The notes under the pieces were generated by a model. It ran no database searches. It worked only from the letters and a program-made list of their open reading frames with translations, and was not told where the DNA came from. The translations under genes were made by a program, and so were the position numbers. From contig JAUWNG010000002.1 of the NCBI GenBank assembly GCA_030612765.1, positions 1-64,000 on the forward strand: 64,000 bases of DNA, in the 5' to 3' direction. Position 1 is the first letter of the stretch, and every line of letters starts with the position of its first letter. This DNA is from Planctomycetota bacterium (GTDB lineage Bacteria; Planctomycetota; Planctomycetia; Pirellulales; Thermoguttaceae). Below, one piece after another: positions 1 through 7,404 of the stretch.

Positions 1-230
1 CGTCTTGACGGAAGAATCATGTTGTTCAAATACTCAATCGCCAAGTTTCAGACGACGCGAGGCAGTCTGGCACTTGCATAACAGCACCAACGAAACCTGC
101 TATCAATGACAGCATCGATCAATCTAGCGTTGTAGTATTAGGCGATCCCCTCCGTGGAATGTTCGCCGCCTATTGTCGCAAAAGCGGCCGTCGCGGGAAA
201 GAGCGATTTGATTTTGGCCGCGGCATTACA
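1..230. other. Left-edge non-coding stretch
   Basis: No gene can be called here. Plus-strand frame 1 is open from the window edge to a TAA at 79-81, so 26 codons of a gene tail are possible, but nothing in them is recognisable. The rest, up to the end of the oxidoreductase gene, shows no RNA gene or clear hairpin. Confidence 0.3.
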
Positions 231-1325
231 TTATAAACCACCCACGCCGACTTTTCTGGCCTTTAGCACCGGGTCCGCTTTCAGCGGCAGTTTCACGGCT
301 CGGCCGGTCTCGGCGGCCTTGTAAACGGCCAGGATCAGCTCCACCGAGCGGCGTCCTTCGGGGCCGTCGACCGACGGCTTCGTGCCATTCTTGATGGCCT
401 TCAGCACGTCCTGGAGTTGGCGTGTGTGGCCGTGGTGGCCGATGGCCTTCGGGTCCGCGGCCCCTCCTCCTCCGCTTTTTTGCCCGGCCATGGCGGCGTG
501 GATCGCGGCGTCGCGTTTCTTCTTCTTGGCGAAGTCCCACTTGACGATGTCTTCCTCCTCCATTACGGCCGATCCTTCGCTGCCGTGAATTTCGATGTGC
601 TTCAGATAGCCCGGATAGATCGCGGTGCTGGCCTCGATCATTCCGATGGCCCCGTTCTCAAAGGCGAGCGTTGCCTGGGCGACGTCTTCGACGGCGATTC
701 GCTTGTGGGCCAGAAGCCCGATCCGCGCGCGGACCTCGACCACCGGTCCCATCAACCAGAGCAGCAGATCGACGCTGTGGATGGCCTGGTTCATCAGTGC
801 CCCGCCGCCGTCGAGTTCCCACGTGCCGCGCCATGCGCCGCTGTCGTAGTAGCTCTGCGGCCGATACCACTTGACGATTGCATCGCCGACGGTAAGCCGT
901 CCGAAGCGACCCTGGTCCATTGCCCTGCGCAGCTCGACGCTCGAATCGTGGAACCGGGAGGGGAAGATGGTTGAGAGCGTCACGCCCGCCTTGCGACACT
1001 CGTCGATGATCCGATCGCAACGGCGGAGAGTGATTTCCAGGGGTTTCTCGACGATGACGTGCTTTCCCGCCCGCGCGGCGGCCACGGCCGGCTCGAGATG
1101 CGCCCCGCTGGGTGTGCCGATCATCACCACGTCGACCGCCGGATCGGCCAGCATCGCTTTCAGGTCGTGATAGGCCGTGCAACCGGTCTCCTCGGCCAAT
1201 TTGTCGGCGGCCGCGGGAACCGTGTCGCAGCAGGCCGCGAGCTTGGCCCCGCGAACGTCACCGATTGCCCGAGCGTGAAACCGGGCGATCATTCCGCAAC
1301 CGATAATTCCGAAACCGATGGGCAT
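231..1325 (-). CDS. Gfo/Idh/MocA family NAD(P)-dependent oxidoreductase
   Basis: A 364-residue protein, the usual length of this family. The N-terminus carries the Rossmann dinucleotide motif GIIGCGMI, and residues near 95 contain the EKP motif (VEKPLEIT) whose lysine acts in catalysis in the family. The C-terminal half fits the alpha/beta substrate domain (GGGALMNQAIHSVDLLLWL), including the usual histidine. Members oxidise or reduce sugars and cyclitols; the substrate cannot be read from sequence. The ATG at 1325 has a GGAGT ribosome site about 8 bases upstream. It lies after the pgsA and CPBP genes on the same strand but about 145 bases away, so co-transcription is uncertain. Confidence 0.9.
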   Translation of the reverse strand: MPIGFGIIGCGMIARFHARAIGDVRGAKLAACCDTVPAAADKLAEETGCTAYHDLKAMLADPAVDVVMIGTPSGAHLEPAVAAARAGKHVIVEKPLEITLRRCDRIIDECRKAGVTLSTIFPSRFHDSSVELRRAMDQGRFGRLTVGDAIVKWYRPQSYYDSGAWRGTWELDGGGALMNQAIHSVDLLLWLMGPVVEVRARIGLLAHKRIAVEDVAQATLAFENGAIGMIEASTAIYPGYLKHIEIHGSEGSAVMEEEDIVKWDFAKKKKRDAAIHAAMAGQKSGGGGAADPKAIGHHGHTRQLQDVLKAIKNGTKPSVDGPEGRRSVELILAVYKAAETGRAVKLPLKADPVLKARKVGVGGL

Positions 1326-1469
1326 GGAAAGTACTCCTCTGGATTGGATACTGTCACGATGGAAGCCGTTATTATAAAGGCGGAGGGCCAGCCGCCAAGG
1401 GCTGGCCGCTTATAGGGCCAAGCCACTTCAACGGAGGGCTGGCCGCTTTAGCGGCCAGTTTAGCGATAC

Positions 1470-2399
1470 TCAGAGCGATCCCAACCAGGCCAGCAGGAAA
1501 CTCGTCGCGTTCAACGAGGCGTGAAGTACAATCGCCGGAACGATGCGATGCGTGCGATAGAAAAGCGTTCCCAACACGAGGGCGAGAAGGAACAACGCAA
1601 TCGGATCGGCCGCCACGTATTTCGGCAGTAGAAGGACCAGTGCGAACTGGACCGCATAGATCGGCACGGCAACGGCCGCGAAGGCCGTCAGCCCTAGCCG
1701 GACGTCGCCGGGAACCGTGCTTGGCGACCAGCCGAAATCGGCGGCGGTCGCTCCCACCCGCCAGCGCAGCACGAACACGGCCAGGGCTACCGTCAGCAGC
1801 CCCGCTACCGAGTTGCCCGCCATCATGAATATCAGAAAACGCTTGTCGATCGGCGGTCCATCGACGCGGAAGTGCATCATGGCGAACAAGAACGAAGCCA
1901 ACGCAATCGGCATGAAGGCCCTTGGCAGCAATCGACGCAAGGTCGGCATCCGTCGCCGGTAGCGCCCTTCGAGCGATTCCAGCCAGCCTTGCAACACCAC
2001 CCGAAAGAGAAACTCCTCGGCCACCGGCGCGGCGACAATCACCGAAAAACCGCACAGCAACAGCACCCAAGCGTCTGCCTCGGCCATCAATTGCAAGGCG
2101 GCGTGCAACGTGCTTTCTTTGTCGGGGTCGTAAACGGCGGGGGTATGCACGACGTCGGCGCCAAGATACTTCGCGGCGGAAAACAGAACGCACGCCTGGG
2201 CGGCCAGAAAAATCAGCATCACGAACGACAAGTCCAGCGCCCCCCACGGCACGGGCCGACGCGGTTGATACGGGATCACCGGCCGGTGTTGCCGCCACCT
2301 GGCGAACGCCGCCGCCCACACCGCCACGAACGCCCAAATAGCCAACGCTGCCGTCGACAGAAGGAAAACGTCCGGAGAGAGTTTGGCGAAAAGGGGCAT
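1470..2399 (-). CDS. CPBP-family intramembrane metalloprotease
   Basis: A 309-residue multi-pass membrane protein with the three signatures of the CPBP/CAAX prenyl protease (Abi) family: EEFLFR (EExxxR), FAMMH (FxxxH) in the following helix, and HASLN (HxxxN) near the C-terminus. These residues form the metal and catalytic site within the membrane. Bacterial members process peptides or membrane proteins and some give bacteriocin immunity; the target here is unknown. The start lies 20 bases after the pgsA stop, so the two are probably co-transcribed. A 321-residue reading frame in another phase is an antiparallel-free shadow of this gene and was not called. Confidence 0.88.
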   Translation of the reverse strand: MPLFAKLSPDVFLLSTAALAIWAFVAVWAAAFARWRQHRPVIPYQPRRPVPWGALDLSFVMLIFLAAQACVLFSAAKYLGADVVHTPAVYDPDKESTLHAALQLMAEADAWVLLLCGFSVIVAAPVAEEFLFRVVLQGWLESLEGRYRRRMPTLRRLLPRAFMPIALASFLFAMMHFRVDGPPIDKRFLIFMMAGNSVAGLLTVALAVFVLRWRVGATAADFGWSPSTVPGDVRLGLTAFAAVAVPIYAVQFALVLLLPKYVAADPIALFLLALVLGTLFYRTHRIVPAIVLHASLNATSFLLAWLGSL

Positions 2400-2419
2400 G
2401 AAAAATTATTTCTCGGCGG

Positions 2420-2992
2420 TTATTCGGCCCGCAGCAGCCGCGCCGCCGCCCGCACGTAAACCCCGCCCGAATACACGGTCAACAGCACCGCCGACCAGAC
2501 GGACCCGACCATCAGCCACCAACACCACAGCGGCGCGTCGGTCTGGGGGGTTTCATACGACAGATAGAACAAACAAACGCCGCAGGCGACGCACTGCAAG
2601 ACCATCTTCAGTTTACCGGACATCTTCGCCGAGAAATCCCCTCCGCGCTGCTCGATGAAGCTTCTCAGGGTGGTAACCAGCAATTCGCGGCCGACGACGA
2701 TCACCACCATCCACGCCCTCAGACCCCACGGCGTTTCGATCATCGCGGGAATCGCCGCCAGAAGGATGAACGTGCCACAGACGATCACCTTGTCGGCGAA
2801 TGGATCGAGTATCCGGCCAAGCGTGGTGACCTGCCCATACTTACGGGCGTAATATCCATCCAGCCAGTCGGTGCTGGCCGCGATGATGAACAACCACAAG
2901 CTCGTGAAGTAATACTCTTGGACGATGAAACAGAACAGCACCACCGAAAGCAGCAGCCGCAGCGCGGTCAACTGGTTCGGCAGGTTGAACAT
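2420..2992 (-). CDS. pgsA: CDP-diacylglycerol--glycerol-3-phosphate 3-phosphatidyltransferase
   Basis: This enzyme makes phosphatidylglycerol phosphate, the first committed step to phosphatidylglycerol and cardiolipin, in the inner membrane. The CDP-alcohol phosphotransferase signature D-G-x2-A-R-x8-G-x3-D-x3-D is complete (DGYYAR, then G, then DPFAD). Several hydrophobic helices follow. The start at 2992 gives MFNLPNQLTALR, which matches the usual PgsA N-terminus, and a 190-residue protein. An upstream ATG at 3034 would add 14 residues without homology. It sits between rimO and the CPBP gene on the same strand. Confidence 0.9.
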   Translation of the reverse strand: MFNLPNQLTALRLLLSVVLFCFIVQEYYFTSLWLFIIAASTDWLDGYYARKYGQVTTLGRILDPFADKVIVCGTFILLAAIPAMIETPWGLRAWMVVIVVGRELLVTTLRSFIEQRGGDFSAKMSGKLKMVLQCVACGVCLFYLSYETPQTDAPLWCWWLMVGSVWSAVLLTVYSGGVYVRAAARLLRAE

Positions 2993-3083
2993 CGCCTTTC
3001 GTACGTTGTCTGGACGCAGGCCGTTGGAGTTCATGCCGGAAATCGCTTTTCAGTCAGTGTTGGATCGGTTTAGCGGCCGCCGG

Positions 3084-3145
3084 GGGTGGCACTGGCGTCT
3101 CGCCAATGCTTGGCCGGAACACGGGCAAGATGCCCGTGCCACCCA
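3084..3145. repeat. GGGTGGCAC palindromic element
   Basis: An imperfect palindrome between pgsA and rimO. It begins GGGTGGCACTGGCG and ends GCCCGTGCCACCC. Close relatives lie at 27600-27658 and 62600-62660, so this is a dispersed element rather than a gene-specific terminator. Confidence 0.75.
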
Positions 3146-3177
3146 TCGTAGTGATATCATCGGCGTGAAAGCCGGGA

Positions 3178-4527
3178 CTATGCAACCGCTATTAAATCAT
3201 AACCTTTCGCGGCGACAACCTCACAGGCGAGAATCTTCCCCGGCTCAAGCCCCTCGCCGGTCACGTAAACCTGTCCGTCCACCTCCGGGGCGTCGGCGTA
3301 TCCGCGACCGATATAGGCATGTTCCCGGCCCGGCACGCGGCGGTCGATTATCGCCTCCAACCGTTTTCCCACCCACGAAGCGTTCCACTCGAAGGTAATC
3401 TCCTGCTGCACGGCCATTAGCCGGTCGCGGCGGGCCACTCTTACGTCTTTTGGCACCTGCCCATCAAGCCCCTCGGATGGGGTTCCCGGCTCATCCCGGA
3501 AGTCGAATACTCCCAGCCGCTCGAACCGCCGCCGTCGGACAAACTCCACAAGCTCCTCGAATTGCTCCTCTGTCTCGCCCGGAAAACCGGTCATCATCGT
3601 GGTCCGCAAGACGAGCGACTCGATCCGCTCGCGCAGGCGGTCGATCAGTTTTTCGGTATCCTCGCGGCCGACGCGCCGTCCCATCCGCCGCAAAACCTCG
3701 TCGTTGATGTGTTGCAGAGGGATGTCGAGATACGGCAGGATTTTTTTCCCGCCGGCGATCGTTTCGATCAACTCATCGGTGACGTGCATCGGATACAGGT
3801 ACATCAACCGTATCCAATCCAAGTCCCGGACCTCGTCCAACCGGCGGAGGAGTTCGGCCAGCCGGGGACGGCCGTCGATGTCCAGGCCGTAGAACGTGGT
3901 GTCTTGGGCCACCAGGACCAATTCCCGCACGCCGTCGGCGGCCAACTCCTCGGCCTCGACCGCCACTTGATCGATCGACTTGCTGGAATATGGTCCGCGC
4001 ATACTCGGAATCGAACAGAAACCGCACGATCGGTTGCAGCCCTCGGCGATTTTCAGATAGGCCACGTGCGGCAATGTGATCCGCCGCCGATCGTTGTCCG
4101 GCAAGGGCGGGCTGGCCGGGGGGCGGAAAAGTGGTGAACAGGCCCCATTTTCTTTTTTCTCCAACTGACGCGCCGCCGCGGCAATCTCGTCCCGGGCGAA
4201 AACGCCGACCAACTGATCCAACTCGGGGTATTTCTCGAAAAGCGTCTCCCGATCGCGCTCGGCAAGGCAGCCGGCGACAATCACCCGCCGCAGCCGGCCC
4301 CGCTCCTTCAATCGCAACATCTCCTCGATCGTTTGATACGATTCAGCCCGGGCGTCGTCGATGAATCCGCAGGTGTTGACCACCGCCAGATCGGCGCCGT
4401 CCGCCTCGGCGACCATCCGGTATCCCTCTCGATGCAACAGGCCGGCCATTCGCTCGCTATCGACCAGATTCTTCGGGCAGCCGAGGCTTATCAGTGCGAA
4501 GGTGCGGCGGATATTTTCTTTTTTCAT
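3178..4527 (-). CDS. rimO: Ribosomal protein S12 methylthiotransferase
   Basis: RimO is a radical-SAM enzyme with two Fe-S clusters that adds a methylthio group to an aspartate of ribosomal protein S12. The 449 residues hold the UPF0004 domain (SLGCPKNLVDSE; cysteines at about 17, 52 and 86), the radical-SAM motif CNRSCGFC, and a C-terminal TRAM domain. SLGCPKN separates RimO from its tRNA-modifying relative MiaB. Length is normal. It is first of the pgsA/CPBP gene set on this strand. No good ribosome site precedes the ATG at 4527, where a dispersed repeat begins directly upstream. Confidence 0.94.
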   Translation of the reverse strand: MKKENIRRTFALISLGCPKNLVDSERMAGLLHREGYRMVAEADGADLAVVNTCGFIDDARAESYQTIEEMLRLKERGRLRRVIVAGCLAERDRETLFEKYPELDQLVGVFARDEIAAAARQLEKKENGACSPLFRPPASPPLPDNDRRRITLPHVAYLKIAEGCNRSCGFCSIPSMRGPYSSKSIDQVAVEAEELAADGVRELVLVAQDTTFYGLDIDGRPRLAELLRRLDEVRDLDWIRLMYLYPMHVTDELIETIAGGKKILPYLDIPLQHINDEVLRRMGRRVGREDTEKLIDRLRERIESLVLRTTMMTGFPGETEEQFEELVEFVRRRRFERLGVFDFRDEPGTPSEGLDGQVPKDVRVARRDRLMAVQQEITFEWNASWVGKRLEAIIDRRVPGREHAYIGRGYADAPEVDGQVYVTGEGLEPGKILACEVVAAKGYDLIAVA

Positions 4528-4530
4528 TTT

Positions 4531-4623
4531 TGTTTAGCCCCCGCGTCCACGCGGGATGAGAATAACGACGAGAGTATAAGATTACTATTGTTTAGCCCCC
4601 GCGTCCACGCGGGGTGAGAATAA
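4531..4623. repeat. Two direct copies of a TTTAGCCCCCGCG hairpin
   Basis: Copies at 4531-4565 and 4589-4623 share TTTAGCCCCCGCG, a CGCGGG arm and a TGAGAATAA tail. They fill the divergent gap between rimO and the next gene, the place where both promoters should lie. TTTAGCCC-type ends recur at 24064 and 52611. Confidence 0.75.
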
Positions 4624-4690
4624 TGCAACTTCCTCTTGCCCAATATCCCGGTTGCCGACATACTACGTCATCCTTTTTGATGAGGTGGTA

Positions 4691-7300
4691 ATGGCATCCG
4701 CGACTGCTCAGAATAGTCAAGCTACGGCAAGTGGCGAATCATTCGCCGCCGTTCCTACCCGGGCGGTGGTGATCCTTGTGGCCGGCATGGCGGCCGCGTG
4801 GTTTGCCGCCGGATCGACCGGCCTGCTCGGCCATCCATTGCGGCACGCGCTGACCTGGATCGCGCTGGCCGTTGCGATCGTGGCCGCATGGCCGGTGGAG
4901 ATACGCACATTCAGAATCTGGGCGGTTTTGGCCGTCGGAGCGATACTCGGATTCTCCTTCACCACGTCGCCGTTGCCGGCCGTAAACGTGTTGGCCGTCG
5001 CGGTGGTTCTGGCGGCGATCGCACAGGTCAGCCGCGGGTTGACCGCGCGGGTGGTCCTGCTCGGCGCGCTGGCCGCTATCGTGTTGGGATGCTTTCGTTT
5101 CGCCTGCGTCTCGATCCCGATTGTCTGGCACGCCGCCGACGGAGCCGGTTGTGCGTTGGGGCGATTGGCCGGTTGGTTGGCCGGCAGCCGCCTGGAAGTC
5201 GGCGCGACCTTCGGTGGAATCGACTTCCTGGTCCTCACGGCGGTCGTTTACGTGGGCTGGCTGATCTGCACGCCTCCGCCGCGCCGAACACGCGCGATTT
5301 GGGCCGCCGCGGCAATCATCGTCGGACAGATTGCATACCTGATCGTGCTGGCCAATTCGGAAAAGCTCCTCGCTCTTTTGCCCGAGACGATCGCCCCGCT
5401 GCAAGAAGGCAATAACCACGTCGGCCTCTGGACGTTGAGCAACGGACTGCGAACATCAATCCCCTGGAACCTGCCGCTGTTGGCGATGGCGATTCAGGGG
5501 GCGATTGTCGCGGTGATGGTCGGCTCGACGCGGTGGCTGCCGGTGGTCGAACTCAATCCGCGGGAATTGAAAAAGCGGCAAGAGAAGGAAGAGAAAGAGG
5601 ACATCCCCGGCTCGGTGCTGGCGATGGACATGCTGTTCCGCTTCGGTCCGGTGTTGCTGGCCACCGCGGCGGCGCTGTTCGCCACGTTGGCCGTAAACGG
5701 CTCGGACCTCGGCGGCAAGACGGTCGTCGCCAACCAACAGGGATACATGCTCGACTGGCTGAAGCCGCGGTACGATTCCGACGCCGAAGGCGATTACGGG
5801 ATGTTGCCCGTGTTGGTGAAGAGCTTGGGCGGAAAATTCGTCGTGTCGAAGGATCTCTCGGAGCAGGACCTTGCCGAAGCCGACGTTCTGCTGCTGATCC
5901 ATCCGGACCGGCCCTGGCCGCGGGAAACGCTCCAGCGGATTTGGGATTACGTGCGCCGCGGCGGGTCGTTGTTGTTGGCGGCCGATCCGGCCGTCAGCGT
6001 GGGCGAATCGCGCAGCAGATTCAACGAGGTGTTGGAACCGCTGGCGATGCGGGTCCGCTTCGACACGGCCGTTGCCCGCGCCGCAAACTGGGAACAATCG
6101 CTCCAGCTCACCTCTCATCCATCCGCCGTCGGTCTAAACGACTCGCGGAATCCGTTCGGTATGCAAGCGGGTTCGTCGCTTGACGCCGGCTGGCTTGCCC
6201 GGCCCGTGCTGACAGGTCGCTGGGGATGGAGCGAGCCGGGTAGCGACGCCGCCGCCAGCGGCATTTCGTCGTACAACGCCGGCGAACGCCTGGGAGACCT
6301 GACGTTGGCCGCCGAGCAACCCTTCGGCCGCGGGCGGGTTGTGGTTCTCGGCGGAACCACTCCCTTGCACAACGAGACACTCGCAAGCAGCTATCCTTTC
6401 GTCGGCCGGTTGTTGGGATATCTGGCCAATCGGCAGTCGAACCCCTGGGCGCTTTGGCGGCAGTTGTGTGCGTTGGCCGCGTTGGCGGCGATGGTCGTGT
6501 TGTTGGCCTGCCGTCTGGAAGCGTGGCAAATGATCCTCACCCCCTCGGTGTTGGCCGTGGCGTTGATCTGGTCCACGGCGGCCGGATACTGGTCCGCGCG
6601 AGTGCTGCCGGACGGAAGCCACCGTTCGCTGAACAACGTCGCTTACGTCGATGCCTCGCACCTGGAATCTTACAGCAGCGACATTTGGGCCGATCACGGA
6701 GTGGCCGGCCTGCTGCGCACGCTGATGCGCCACGGCTATCTGCCGCTGATGGCGCCGGACCTGAAGGCGGATCGTCTGGAGCGTTGTGGGCTGTTGATTT
6801 CGATCGGGCCGAATAGGGCTTTCTCGCCCGCCGAGCGCGACGCCCTCAGCGGTTTCGTCGGAGACGGCGGGACGTTGATCTGTCTGGTCGGCGCGGAGCA
6901 GGCCCGATCGAGCGAGCCGCTGTTGAAGGATTTCGGGATTCGAGTTCCATATTCACCTGTCCCGCCGGGCGACGACGCCCGCGAACCGACGCCGTTCGGC
7001 GGTGGAATAGCCGGTCAAACGGACTTCGGAGATATTGGCTTCTCCCATGCGGCATGGCCGGTGGAATCGATCGACGATGGAGCCGAAGAACTCGTCTATA
7101 GGACCGAAGGCGAAAATGAGTGGGCTTTAGTTCTCAGACGGTCGAGAGGCGGCGGATCGTTCGTCGTCGTCGGCGACACGCACAACGCCTGCAACTTGGT
7201 CAACACATTAAACGAAAAGGCTTCGATCAACTTCTGGCGATGGCTGATCAGTCGCGTGGTCGCCGGCCAGGCGCCGTGGGAGCCGCCGGACGAAAAATAG
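4691..7300 (+). CDS. Large membrane protein with DUF4350/GldG-like domains
   Basis: An 869-residue protein starting at ATG 4691, with GAGG five bases upstream. The first 270 residues hold about eight membrane helices. A short charged segment (KKRQEKEEKED) and another helix follow, then a soluble domain with RRGGSLLLAAD, typical of DUF4350/GATase-like proteins. Two more helices lead to a second copy of that domain (GDGGTLICLVG). The next gene has the same architecture. The role is unknown; related proteins occur with gliding or ABC-type membrane complexes. Segment order in the N-terminal part loosely recalls exosortases, but no CSG-type catalytic cysteine motif is present. Confidence 0.7.
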   Translation: MASATAQNSQATASGESFAAVPTRAVVILVAGMAAAWFAAGSTGLLGHPLRHALTWIALAVAIVAAWPVEIRTFRIWAVLAVGAILGFSFTTSPLPAVNVLAVAVVLAAIAQVSRGLTARVVLLGALAAIVLGCFRFACVSIPIVWHAADGAGCALGRLAGWLAGSRLEVGATFGGIDFLVLTAVVYVGWLICTPPPRRTRAIWAAAAIIVGQIAYLIVLANSEKLLALLPETIAPLQEGNNHVGLWTLSNGLRTSIPWNLPLLAMAIQGAIVAVMVGSTRWLPVVELNPRELKKRQEKEEKEDIPGSVLAMDMLFRFGPVLLATAAALFATLAVNGSDLGGKTVVANQQGYMLDWLKPRYDSDAEGDYGMLPVLVKSLGGKFVVSKDLSEQDLAEADVLLLIHPDRPWPRETLQRIWDYVRRGGSLLLAADPAVSVGESRSRFNEVLEPLAMRVRFDTAVARAANWEQSLQLTSHPSAVGLNDSRNPFGMQAGSSLDAGWLARPVLTGRWGWSEPGSDAAASGISSYNAGERLGDLTLAAEQPFGRGRVVVLGGTTPLHNETLASSYPFVGRLLGYLANRQSNPWALWRQLCALAALAAMVVLLACRLEAWQMILTPSVLAVALIWSTAAGYWSARVLPDGSHRSLNNVAYVDASHLESYSSDIWADHGVAGLLRTLMRHGYLPLMAPDLKADRLERCGLLISIGPNRAFSPAERDALSGFVGDGGTLICLVGAEQARSSEPLLKDFGIRVPYSPVPPGDDAREPTPFGGGIAGQTDFGDIGFSHAAWPVESIDDGAEELVYRTEGENEWALVLRRSRGGGSFVVVGDTHNACNLVNTLNEKASINFWRWLISRVVAGQAPWEPPDEK

Positions 7301-7365
7301 TTTAGCGGCCGTCGGCACGACGGCCATGAAGTACGCCACGGACCGCCGTGCCGGCGGCCGCTAAA
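7301..7365. repeat. TTTAGCGGCC hairpin between paired genes
   Basis: Two arms of about 23 bases (7301-7323 and 7343-7365) pair with two mismatches around a 19-base loop. The element starts directly after the stop codon of the upstream gene. No T tract follows, so it is more like a dispersed palindrome than a standard terminator. Confidence 0.7.
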
Positions 7366-7404
7366 CGGATACGACATTTATTGTCCGAGAGGGAAAATGG
7401 CATC

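Noticed and set aside
1372-2337. A 321-codon minus-strand frame overlapping the CPBP protease
   Set aside because: Arg/Gly/Ala-rich with no motif, while the overlapping frame has all three CPBP signatures.
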